Assembly: GCA_030605285.1 (NCBI GenBank)
Contig: JAUWIQ010000150.1
Span: 1 to 5,748, forward strand
Direction of reading: 5' to 3'
Origin: Planctomycetota bacterium
GTDB taxonomy: Bacteria > Planctomycetota > Planctomycetia > Pirellulales > UBA7805
Length of the DNA stretch: 5,748 nucleotides
Shown here: positions 1 through 5,580 of the stretch, piece by piece
Layout: each line of letters opens with the position of its first letter
How positions within the stretch are numbered: the stretch's first letter is position 1
Notes under the pieces: generated by a model
The model's input: the letters and a program-made list of their open reading frames with translations, nothing else
Told to the model about the DNA's origin: nothing
The model's database searches: none
Position numbers and translations under genes: made by a program

Positions 1-241
1 CAGTGACTCCGGGACCCGCACCGGCACTGTACGAGCCATCGGTGGCTTGCCCTTGTGTTCGCAAATAACTAATGCCTCGCTCCACAATCTGACGATGTAG
101 ATCCGCAATCTGGTCGGTGGCTGCGACGGATTTCAGAGACAATCCCTGCCAAGACGCAACCGTGAGGAAAGCCGCCAGCAAGAGAAGAAAGTTCGGACGA
201 TTGCGAAACGCGCAATCCGTTGAATAAAAACATAGAGTCAT
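1..241 (-). CDS. Secreted squalene/prenyltransferase-repeat-like protein, N-terminal part (cut by window edge)
   Basis: The first 80 residues are visible and the rest lies beyond base 1. The ATG at 241-239 opens a typical signal peptide: an Arg-rich n-region (RNRP, residues 13-16), a hydrophobic core at about 18-30 (FLLLLAAFLTVAS) and a small-residue cleavage region ending SVAA (38-41), so the product is probably exported. The mature part starts with a helix (DLHRQIVERGISYLRTQ, about 47-63), then GQATDGSYSAGAGPGVT (64-80). A helix followed by a Gly/Ser 'dGSy..gaGPGVT' turn is the pattern I know from squalene-cyclase/prenyltransferase-repeat proteins common in planctomycetes; this is recalled family knowledge, not a search result. 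No Shine-Dalgarno is evident. The start is favoured by the signal peptide and by a perfect TATAAT at 303-308. The same frame stays open upstream to a TAA at 602-604, so a longer N-terminus at a GTG cannot be excluded but would bury the signal peptide. Confidence 0.6.
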   Translation of the reverse strand, partial: MTLCFYSTDCAFRNRPNFLLLLAAFLTVASWQGLSLKSVAATDQIADLHRQIVERGISYLRTQGQATDGSYSAGAGPGVT

Positions 242-302
242 CTGGAGAAGCTCTGCAAAACGATGAAAAAAACAAGCGACCAATTTAGTTTTCCGAATGG
301 TT

Positions 303-308
303 ATTATA
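303..308 (-). promoter_or_regulatory. Candidate -10 element for the secreted repeat protein
   Basis: On the minus strand these six bases read TATAAT, a perfect sigma-70-type -10 box, within GCGGATATAATAACC. The hexamer 17 bases upstream (TCGTCT) is a poor -35. The predicted transcript start near 296 gives a leader of about 55 bases to the ATG at 241. This is a consensus match only; promoter rules are poorly established for planctomycetes. Confidence 0.4.
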
Positions 309-685
309 TCCGCCAGGACCTTTCGAGACGATGGCCGGGTCGCCCGAGAGTCGTCCAAATAGGATTTCCCGTTTTTGCAAGGTTTCGTACATTTGCGGCC
401 TGCAGCCGCCACGATCTCCGGTCGCACCGACCCTTGCCGGGCGGTTCGCAGCAGCTGGCCACGAATCCAACGAGGCCGAAAATAGAGGGACTGGCACACC
501 TCTTTTTGAAGGTCGAAGATCTGCTGGTGGCGGAGGTGGAGGTAACGAAAACTCAGCGTATCGACGTTAACTTGCGCCCCACAGGTCTCGCTGAGCTTGG
601 ATTACATCTCCTCGAAGTAGGAGACCCTTACGTAGGGGGTGTTGATCGTGAACGGTGCGTAAGAGGCCCCTAGTTTCTTCGCGTT
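309..685 (-). other. Stretch between groES and the secreted protein; long open minus frame, possibly a decayed gene
   Basis: No gene can be named here. On the minus strand the frame shared by groES and the secreted protein is open from just after TAA (602-604) through to the ATG at 241, about 120 codons with no stop and no ATG. Its codons look coding-like in the upper half (for example RYLHLRHQQIFDLQKEVC, about 489-545). A second minus frame, ending at a TAA at 567-569, holds RGDVIQAQRDLWGAS. Joining the two at the GGGG run near 580 with a small indel would give one helical segment, DVIQAQRDLW then AQVNVDTLS, whose rhythm vaguely recalls the C-terminal helices of TolC-type outer-membrane proteins. 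That resemblance is weak and is only a hypothesis. A plus-strand frame at 263-673 is open as well and is probably the antisense shadow. A 5-bp hairpin (CTCCT/AGGAG, loop CGAAGT) at 608-623 lies 63 bases past the groES stop, without a U-tract. Confidence 0.3.
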
Positions 686-973
686 CTACGAGACAATCGC
701 CAAAATGTCGTCCTCGCTCATGATCAACAGTGGCGCGTCGTCCACCGTGACTTCGGTTCCGCGGTACTGCGAATAGAGTATACGATCTCCCTCTTTTACT
801 TCGTGGCTAGCTCGACCGCCATCTTGATTGAGCCTGCCATCGCCGACCGACAACACGCGTCCTTGCCGTTTTTTTTCTTGTGCTGCGTCGGGTAAAACAA
901 TCCCGCCGGCAGTTATTTCTTCAGCATCCACGGGTCGCACAACGACCTTATCGCCTAAGGGTATCAACTTCAT
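686..973 (-). CDS. groES: Co-chaperonin GroES (Hsp10)
   Basis: A 95-residue protein, the normal GroES length. The heptameric GroES ring caps the GroEL cage and drives ATP-dependent folding of cytosolic proteins. Visible hallmarks are the N-terminal strand IPLGDKVVVRPVDAEE (4-19), the GroEL-binding mobile loop around 17-33 with its GGIVLP core (23-28), and the C-terminal strands EGDRILYSQYRGTEV (61-75) and PLLIMSEDDILAIV (81-94). The ATG at 973-971 is preceded by GAGGAG at 985-990, and the stop is TAG. GroEL normally follows GroES directly, but the 685 bases downstream of this gene hold no GroEL sequence, so this is an orphan copy, a second paralogue, or part of a split pair. I found no CIRCE inverted repeat (TTAGCACTC-N9-GAGTGCTAA) upstream, so HrcA control is not indicated by the sequence. 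Confidence 0.96.
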   Translation of the reverse strand: MKLIPLGDKVVVRPVDAEEITAGGIVLPDAAQEKKRQGRVLSVGDGRLNQDGGRASHEVKEGDRILYSQYRGTEVTVDDAPLLIMSEDDILAIVS

Positions 974-984
974 ATCAGATCGAA

Positions 985-990
985 CTCCTC
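985..990 (-). promoter_or_regulatory. Ribosome binding site of groES
   Basis: GAGGAG on the minus strand, 11 bases before the groES ATG. The spacing is slightly long, but it is one of the few recognisable Shine-Dalgarno sites in the window and it supports the groES start. Confidence 0.6.
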
Positions 991-1038
991 ACAGGAACAT
1001 TTTTGTAGCAAATAAACGAGCTATTGCTGATTGACGAC

Positions 1039-1140
1039 TCACACAATAACGCCAACCGCGACCAAAAACAGAAAAATAACCCACAAGACTAGTGCTAGTG
1101 CTGTGACTATTAATAATCGCACGAAATATCTTTGGGTCAC
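1039..1140 (-). CDS. Possible 33-residue single-span membrane peptide
   Basis: A GTG at 1140-1138 opens a 33-codon frame ending in TGA at 1041-1039, between the Minf_1886 gene (32 bases upstream) and groES (65 bases downstream). The translation is short and basic at the N-terminus (VTQRYFVR), followed by an uninterrupted hydrophobic stretch at about 9-33 (LLIVTALALVLWV, then IFLFLVAVGVIV). That is long enough for one membrane span with the N-terminus inside by the positive-inside rule. There is no Shine-Dalgarno, no ATG, and a TAA lies two codons upstream, so GTG is the only plausible start. The two AGTGCT repeats at 1091-1102 fall within its ALAL codons. T-rich DNA yields hydrophobic translations by chance, so this is a candidate only. 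I recognise no family. Confidence 0.3.
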   Translation of the reverse strand: MTQRYFVRLLIVTALALVLWVIFLFLVAVGVIV

Positions 1141-1172
1141 GAATTAGATTATTCACTGCCAGCAAGGAACGT

Positions 1173-1667
1173 TCATTCTGGCGGAATAATAGTAAAATTT
1201 TCCACTAGTTCACGATCAAAGTCAAAAACATTGTCAAAATCCTCGCGCCGATCCCGATCGGTTTTACGCATTTGCCCAATGGTAATCAGGTTAAAAACAA
1301 TATTTCCAAAATCGCCAGTTTCATGGATACCCCAGCTATTTAATACGCATTTTGCCATGTAACCGTATTGCTCAAGTGCCAGGCTTCGGATCGCAATACA
1401 TAATTCCTGGCCACTAACGTGTCGTTCGCCTATTTCAGTTCCCTCTGGCGGAAGACCCGTTATTGAGGGGTCCGCTAACTTTTCAGAACCACCCGGAACT
1501 CCTTCGTCAGCAACGCACTCTTTCGTCGTCTGCGCTGGCGGTTCAGCTCCCATATCCAATGCAGTATGGGCATGATTTAGCGCATCAAATACAAAAGCAT
1601 AGGCCTCAACTTGATAACGCCCATCTTCACGAGCTAATTTTGAAATAGGATGATTTGGGTCAAGCAT
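1173..1667 (-). CDS. Minf_1886 family protein (function unknown)
   Basis: A 164-residue soluble protein, without signal peptide or membrane span. Two blocks carry the pattern I know from the Minf_1886 family: an N-terminal helix GRYQVEAYAFVFDALNHAH (16-34), and the C-terminal core HVSGQELCIAIRSLALEQYG (83-102) with MAKCVLNSWGIHETGDFGNIVFNL (104-127), ending in KTDRDRREDFDNVFDFD (135-151). The biochemical role of the family is unknown. Between the blocks, residues about 40-80 are Pro/Gly/Glu-rich and look like a flexible linker; I would expect this part to be shorter or different in relatives. The ATG at 1667-1665 has only a weak AGAAAAG upstream. It follows ricT by 192 bases on the same strand, so the two could share a transcript or be separate. 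Confidence 0.85.
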   Translation of the reverse strand: MLDPNHPISKLAREDGRYQVEAYAFVFDALNHAHTALDMGAEPPAQTTKECVADEGVPGGSEKLADPSITGLPPEGTEIGERHVSGQELCIAIRSLALEQYGYMAKCVLNSWGIHETGDFGNIVFNLITIGQMRKTDRDRREDFDNVFDFDRELVENFTIIPPE

Positions 1668-1744
1668 TAAATAACAAACTTTTCTGATGAATCACACGTT
1701 GAGGGGACGTTGCTCTGCACGGGATCTCGTTGGATGAATTTGGG

Positions 1745-1766
1745 GGGTTCTAGCCCCGACGAACCC
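1745..1766 (-). terminator. Weak stem-loop downstream of ricT
   Basis: GGGTTC and GAACCC form a perfect 6-bp stem around a 10-base loop, about 95 bases after the ricT stop and just past the TAA (1775-1777) that closes the out-of-frame tail. On the minus strand it is followed by CCC then AAATTC, not a U-run, so it is not a canonical intrinsic terminator. On the plus strand a TTTT follows at 1773-1776, but no plus-strand gene ends here. It may slow or process the ricT transcript. Confidence 0.22.
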
Positions 1767-1859
1767 GGATCGTTTTACGTTCTTTTGTCCATCCTATCAA
1801 ATTTAGCGTCCAGGGCCAGCACTTCGGGAGATCGCTTGCCACCGATGGCGGATTCTAAG

Positions 1860-2693
1860 TCAGGGAATTTGTGGTGGGCCCGGGGATGCAGAGACCACAG
1901 AGAGGATATCCTTGGTCTCGACCAGCACGCGCCGCATATCTTCCATTTGCACTAACACTTGACCTGCCAGGATATCATGCCCGAGGACTTTGGCCCGCCC
2001 CGAACCGGTCACGATATCTGCCCCAATTGTCGGGAGTTCCTTTTTAAGCTCCTGATAGGTTTCGTACTCATATCTTAAGCAACATTTCAGGCGTCCACAG
2101 CGTCCCGATATTTTGGTGGGATCGAGAGTGGCTTTCTGTAATTTGGCCATCTTCATCGAGACGGGAGGCATCTCCGAGAGGTGGGTATTACAACAGACGG
2201 GTTTTCCACAGTCGCCGTAATCCGCCAATAATTTTGCTTCATCGCGGACACCAATTTGCCGCATTTCAATACGTGTCTGAAATTCGGCAGCCAGAATTTT
2301 CACGAGATCACGGAAATCAACTCTGTTTTCAGAGAGATAGTAGACCAGAATTCTTTCACCACCAAAAACATGTTCCACATCGACTAGGTGCATTTCCAGT
2401 TTCAGCTCGTCGATAGAACCCAAACAGAAGTCCCAGATTTTTCGTTCTTGTTCGCGGAGGCGAGAAAGTTCGTGGCGATCCTCGTTTGTGACTACACGAA
2501 GAATCTGGCCACCTTGGGTATCCTGCAAATCCTGCACCGCCCGTTCGGTCGCTTCGCAGAGCACCTCGCCGATTTCCACACCCCGCTCTGTCCTGGCGAG
2601 AACCTGAATATTCCGCAAAAACGTTTCTTCTCTAGATGTCGAGAAGACACCCAAAATCCGTAGCGATCCGTAACGAACAATGTACTGGGACAT
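1860..2693 (-). CDS. ricT: PSP1-domain protein RicT (YaaT-like), iron-sulfur RNA-maturation factor
   Basis: A 277-residue cytosolic protein of the PSP1 family. In Bacillus subtilis RicT (YaaT) works with RicA and RicF in a complex that binds [4Fe-4S] clusters and promotes RNase Y-dependent mRNA processing. Visible features are the N-terminal strand YIVRYGSLRILGVFS (4-18), the central HVFGGERILVYYLSENRVDFRDLVKILA block (108-135), and two Cys clusters, DCGKPVCC (161-168) and GRCGRLKCCL (198-206). C162, C167, C168, C199, C204 and C205 include the likely cluster ligands by family analogy. I chose the ATG at 2693-2691 because family members begin close to the YIVRYG strand. A TTG at 2744 would add 17 residues with no family support. 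Neither start has a Shine-Dalgarno. No RicA or RicF partner is in the window. Immediately after the TGA stop another frame continues as coding-like sequence (see findings), so the C-terminus may be frameshifted. Confidence 0.92.
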   Translation of the reverse strand: MSQYIVRYGSLRILGVFSTSREETFLRNIQVLARTERGVEIGEVLCEATERAVQDLQDTQGGQILRVVTNEDRHELSRLREQERKIWDFCLGSIDELKLEMHLVDVEHVFGGERILVYYLSENRVDFRDLVKILAAEFQTRIEMRQIGVRDEAKLLADYGDCGKPVCCNTHLSEMPPVSMKMAKLQKATLDPTKISGRCGRLKCCLRYEYETYQELKKELPTIGADIVTGSGRAKVLGHDILAGQVLVQMEDMRRVLVETKDILSVVSASPGPPQIP

Positions 2694-2840
2694 GATTTGA
2701 AATCGGCATGCGAGCTGACGGACCGATAGGAGGAATCGACCCAACAGCTATTATCGATGGAATGGGGCCAGCCCTGAATATAAAGCAGGAAACATGAATT
2801 GTATCTGAGAAAAATGGGGGCGAAAAGAGACGGCCGCAAG

Positions 2841-2849
2841 ATAATAGCA
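2841..2849 (-). promoter_or_regulatory. Candidate extended -10 promoter for ricT
   Basis: On the minus strand these bases read TGCTATTAT, that is TGn followed by TATTAT, one mismatch from TATAAT, in an AT-rich stretch. An extended -10 can compensate for the absent -35. The predicted start near 2834 leaves a leader of about 140 bases before the ricT ATG. The gap between the methyltransferase stop and ricT (2694-3007, 314 bases) holds nothing else I can support: a 6-bp hairpin at 2925-2939 lacks a U-tract, and the open frames there overlap ricT and look random. Confidence 0.3.
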
Positions 2850-3007
2850 CAGGTGTATTTAAAAATTGGAAAATAATTGTTTTGGCATGCTTGTTTGTCG
2901 CCTCTACGAGCCCGCCCTCACTTTTGCTATGCAATAGCAGTGAACTTCGAAAGGGTTCTCTTCAGACAGGACCGTCAGCCTTACGCGCGCTGAAGTGAAC
3001 GTCTCTC

Positions 3008-3691
3008 CTAAGTGGCCGCCGTTTTCTGGGCCTCAACGTACAAGCTCTCATCCTCATATTTCTTATCATCAATCCGCAGCGCTTCCGGTCCGAAGCCAAC
3101 ACGAAAGTCGCACAGCCGAACATCTTCGAACCCAGCTTCACGCAGCATTTGTTCAAGGGTTTGCCAGTCATAGAGGAAGTGATGCTCGTACCTCTGGCGG
3201 AAATACGAGTTCACCATCTGCATTGGCGTGTCATCGGCAGTGCCGCGTCGGTGTACCAGCTCATCTGGCGAGTCGAAATAGCTGCGCATTACGAACACGG
3301 CGTCAGGGACAATCACGCGGAGCACACCGCGGGCACCAATGCAGCGATACAGTTCCCGACAAATCGCAACGCCATCCTCATAGCTAAAGTGTTCGATCAC
3401 ATGCGCGCAAAAAATGCCACTCGGCAGCGGTAGAGGACGCTGAAAATCGACACAGTCATGAACCCCCTTGTCGGGAAATCAATCAATATTCACCCAAGTT
3501 GGTTCGTCTTGGCCGCGCGGGCCGGAACCGAAATTGAGGTAACGAGGTTGTGGTCTGGACTTGGCGAAGCAGTACAAACAGCGGTTCCGGCCGAAGATTA
3601 CATTGGCTAGGCGCAAACGCAAGAAATAGATTTCCCAGCGAGTTATCGCTAAAAAATGATGCGAGAACAAGAAAAGCAAAAAGCTGCGCAT
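3008..3691 (-). pseudogene. SAM-dependent methyltransferase interrupted by an in-frame TGA
   Basis: Reading from the ATG at 3691-3689 gives 70 residues ending LNFGSGPRGQDEPTWVNID, then a TGA at 3481-3479. The same frame continues without another stop for 156 codons to TAG at 3010-3008. The whole is one class I methyltransferase of the predicted-SAM-methyltransferase type (COG4627-like): a hydrophobic/basic N-terminus (1-47), SAM-binding motif I YLNFGSGP (51-58), the acidic strand WVNID (66-70), the RPLPLPSGIFCAHVIEHF block (85-102), a helix and strand CRELYRCIGARGVLRVIVPD, and a C-terminal LREAGFEDVRLCDFRVG. The stop falls between motif I and the HVIEHF motif. The peptide ending there cannot be active, and restarting at GTG 3400 would lose the SAM site. 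The start is preceded by AAGGAG at 3705-3710, 13 bases away. It could be a real nonsense mutation, a base-call error or, less likely, recoding. The substrate is unknown; relatives often act in glycan or lipopolysaccharide modification. Confidence 0.85.
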
Positions 3692-4137
3692 GAGTTCAAT
3701 GCTGCTCCTTCCCTTAACAGGCGCCTAAGGCCGCGTGGATCACATAGCGCATTTTTTCGACCATTCGCTTGAGGAGTTTTAGATTTCTCTTCTCTCCAAA
3801 TTATCGCAAGAAACGGTTTTTTGCCTACAGGCTACACCGCAGTAAGTGGCGGAACCGCCAGTTCACCCCCACGATGACAGAAAGCCCCACCTGCCGGTAG
3901 GATTTTTATCCTCGGTCGACACCAAGGGCACGCCCTAGATCAGTTTTCTATGGCTTTGGCGACAACCCAGATCCTCAGAGGGCTTCAGGATCACCGCCTC
4001 GACGATGAAGAGACACTTCAGTAAAATGGGTCGAAGGAATCACCTATTCAACGAGCATACGATGCGGATAGGTACTCGAGTTGTTTAAAAAGTTCTGAGA
4101 TGTGCTATTTAGATGATTATTTCAGTAGTTAAGTGAG

Positions 4138-4166
4138 TTGGTTAAGTAGTCCCTGTTCTGGATACC
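4138..4166 (+). promoter_or_regulatory. Weak candidate promoter of trxA
   Basis: TTGGTT (4138-4143) and GATACC (4161-4166) are separated by exactly 17 bases, but each matches the sigma-70 consensus at only three positions. A start near 4173 would put the hairpin at 4175-4192 at the very 5' end of the mRNA. Spacing is the main support. Confidence 0.18.
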
Positions 4167-4174
4167 AGTCAGCA

Positions 4175-4192
4175 ACTAACATCTGTGTTAGT
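4175..4192 (+). other. 7-bp stem-loop in the trxA leader
   Basis: ACTAACA and TGTTAGT pair perfectly around the tetraloop TCTG, 57 bases before the trxA ATG. There is no U-run, so it is not a terminator. It could protect the 5' end of the transcript or be a dyad operator; no known binding-site family is recognised. Confidence 0.35.
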
Positions 4193-4237
4193 GATCGTGG
4201 GGCCGGCCTGACCTGTGCGTTTTGATGATTTATTGGT

Positions 4238-4242
4238 GGGAG
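4238..4242 (+). promoter_or_regulatory. Ribosome binding site of trxA, deciding the start
   Basis: GGGAG ends six bases before the ATG at 4249, ideal spacing. The alternative upstream ATG at 4222 would place this motif inside the coding region and add nine residues (MMIYWWENV) unlike thioredoxins. Confidence 0.7.
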
Positions 4243-4248
4243 AATGTT

Positions 4249-4575
4249 ATGAATGATGTGATTGAATTCACCGATGATGGATTTGAGGCTGAGGTAGGGG
4301 GGGCAGAGTCTCCCGTGCTGGTTGATTTTTGGGCACCCTGGTGTGGCCCGTGTCGCATGATTGCACCCATGATTGAAGAGTTGGCCGTCGAAAATGCCGG
4401 CTCTGTAAAAGTGGGAAAGCTCAATATCGATGACAATCCGAATACTGCTAAAAAATATAGCGTTAGTAGTATTCCCACGATAATGCTCTTCAAAAGTGGT
4501 GAGATTGTCGGCAGAGTCGTTGGCGTACAGCCCAAGCATAAGCTCCAGGAGTTACTGGATGAGGCAAAGGGTTAG
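4249..4575 (+). CDS. trxA: Thioredoxin
   Basis: A 108-residue cytosolic thioredoxin that reduces protein disulfides with electrons from thioredoxin reductase, supporting ribonucleotide reductase, peroxiredoxins and other targets. The single domain is complete: the active site is WCGPC at 31-35 (nucleophilic C32, resolving C35), preceded by VLVDFWAPW with buried D26. The cis-proline is P76 in SSIPT, and the usual FKSGEIVGRVVG strand-turn follows (81-92). Length, spacing and the absence of a signal peptide match classic cytosolic Trx rather than a secreted TlpA-type protein. The ATG at 4249 is chosen over 4222 because of the GGGAG at 4238. It ends 38 bases before the SDR gene and is probably the first gene of a trxA-SDR-hemH transcript. 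The reductase is not in the window. Confidence 0.97.
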   Translation: MNDVIEFTDDGFEAEVGGAESPVLVDFWAPWCGPCRMIAPMIEELAVENAGSVKVGKLNIDDNPNTAKKYSVSSIPTIMLFKSGEIVGRVVGVQPKHKLQELLDEAKG

Positions 4576-4613
4576 CCACACACCAATTTCCCCGGCTGCG
4601 GTGTCGCGTTATC

Positions 4614-5513
4614 ATGCATATCGCCATTACTGGTTCCTCCGGCTTGGTTGGTAGGACGTTGACTTCTTCTCTCGGCAGTCGCGGGTATCGCGTAACCCGT
4701 GTGGTGCGGGGAGATCCGGGAGAGGGAGAGTTGGCCTGGGACCCTTCTGCGGGTCATCTCGATGTAGAGCCGCTCTGCGACTGCGATGCGGTAGTCCATC
4801 TGGCGGGTGAGAACATTGCCGATGGACGTTGGAGTCAGGCTAAAAAGGAGCGCATTCGTCAGAGTCGCGTGGAGTCCACGCGACTGCTCTCCTCTGCCCT
4901 GGCGGCAGCCAAGACGCCGCCACGAGTTCTAATCACCGCCTCAGCAATTGGGTATTACGGTGATGCGGGTGACAGGCTATTGGACGAACAGGCTCCCGCG
5001 GGCGATGATTTTCTGGCAGAGGTTTGCCGCGAATGGGAAACGGCTAGCGAACCGGCGAATGTGGCGGGAATCCGGGTGGTGAATCTTCGCATCGGCGTGG
5101 TGCTTGCCAGAGAAGGCGGCGCGCTTCAAAAGATGCTCACGCCATTCCGCCTGGGTGGAGGCGGTCGAGTCGGCAGTGGGAGACAATTTTGGAGCTGGAT
5201 TGCGATCGATGATCTGGTCGGAACCGTAGAACACGTCCTCGGCTGTGAGCAGCTCTCCGGTCCGGTAAATGCTGTTGCACCACATCCGGTTACCAATCTC
5301 GAATTTACCAAAACCCTTGGCAAAGTGCTCCGTCGACCAACCCTTTTCCCCCTTCCGGCGCCTGTGGCCCGCTTGATGCTCGGAGAGATGGCGGATGCCC
5401 TCCTCCTCTCGAGCGCACGTGTTTCTTCCCGGCGGCTTGAAGAAAGCGGTTACGTATTCCAATTTGCCGAACTTGAACCGGCCCTGCGACATCTTTTGCA
5501 GGAACCGTCGTAA
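4614..5513 (+). CDS. TIGR01777-family NAD(P)-dependent epimerase/oxidoreductase (YfcH-like SDR)
   Basis: A 299-residue extended short-chain dehydrogenase of the YfcH/SDR39U1 type, full length for that family. The NAD(P)-binding Rossmann start is ITGSSGLVG (5-13). The family signature segments follow: [29 protein letters not shown] (58-86), then SAIGYYGD (110-117), [17 protein letters not shown] (158-174), and [15 protein letters not shown] (187-201). The C-terminal substrate-side part (about 245-295, [20 protein letters not shown]...LEESGYVF) is the DUF1731 region. Substrate and reaction are not established for this family, so only a nucleotide-sugar-epimerase-like oxidoreductase role can be inferred. 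The ATG at 4614 lets the protein begin directly with the first beta strand, but it has no Shine-Dalgarno. It sits between trxA and hemH on the same strand, consistent with one operon. Confidence 0.93.
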   Translation: MHIAITGSSGLVGRTLTSSLGSRGYRVTRVVRGDPGEGELAWDPSAGHLDVEPLCDCDAVVHLAGENIADGRWSQAKKERIRQSRVESTRLLSSALAAAKTPPRVLITASAIGYYGDAGDRLLDEQAPAGDDFLAEVCREWETASEPANVAGIRVVNLRIGVVLAREGGALQKMLTPFRLGGGGRVGSGRQFWSWIAIDDLVGTVEHVLGCEQLSGPVNAVAPHPVTNLEFTKTLGKVLRRPTLFPLPAPVARLMLGEMADALLLSSARVSSRRLEESGYVFQFAELEPALRHLLQEPS

Positions 5514-5580
5514 GAGTCAGCAGCGCGATGTTTTCGAGATAGGAAGACTGAAACAGACGATTTTTACCTACCAAGATCCC

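Larger units (their letters stand above)
3692..4248. other. Divergent intergenic region, no gene recognised
   Basis: These 557 bases lie between the divergently read methyltransferase and trxA and should hold both promoters. All frames are broken by stops; the longest coding-like scrap is a minus-strand stretch of about 34 codons near 3945-4045 containing FIVEAVILKPSEDLG, with no ATG. Structures visible are a compact palindrome TGGCGG-AA-CCGCCA (3847-3860), a 5-bp hairpin AGGAT-TTTT-ATCCT (3899-3912), two direct GTTAAGT copies 13 bases apart (4128-4134 and 4141-4147), and a 7-bp hairpin before trxA (4175-4192). I see no tRNA, RNase P, SRP or tmRNA signature. Confidence 0.5.

Noticed and set aside
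263..673. Plus-strand open frame of 136 codons
   Set aside because: It overlaps the secreted protein's promoter region and lies antisense to an equally open minus frame. It matches no family I know and has no Shine-Dalgarno. Most likely an antisense shadow.
1089..1102. CIRCE-like element upstream of groES (repeated AGTGCT)
   Set aside because: It is a direct tandem repeat, not the TTAGCACTC-N9-GAGTGCTAA inverted repeat, and lies over 110 bases from the groES start.
2728..2733. Perfect AGGAGG on the plus strand
   Set aside because: The nearest downstream ATG (2757) is 23 bases away and opens only a few codons. The site lies just upstream of ricT, which reads the other way.
2694..2744. N-terminal extension of RicT from a TTG at 2744
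   Set aside because: The 17 extra residues do not match the family, which begins near YIVRYG. ATG at 2693 is the better start.
2632..2934. Minus-strand open frame of 100 codons upstream of ricT
   Set aside because: It overlaps the ricT start in another frame, shows no family pattern, and covers the likely ricT promoter.
2925..2939. Hairpin TGCTAT-GCA-ATAGCA as terminator of the methyltransferase
   Set aside because: The stem is only 6 bp, and on the minus strand it is followed by AAAAG instead of a U-run.
3479..3481. Selenocysteine at the methyltransferase TGA
   Set aside because: The position lies between motif I and the HVIEHF block, where a catalytic Cys is not expected. The downstream pairing (CGACA/TGTCG, 5 bp) lacks a convincing SECIS form. 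TGA is a normal stop in neighbouring genes.
4129..4539. Minus-strand open frame of 136 codons
   Set aside because: It is the antisense shadow of the unmistakable thioredoxin gene.
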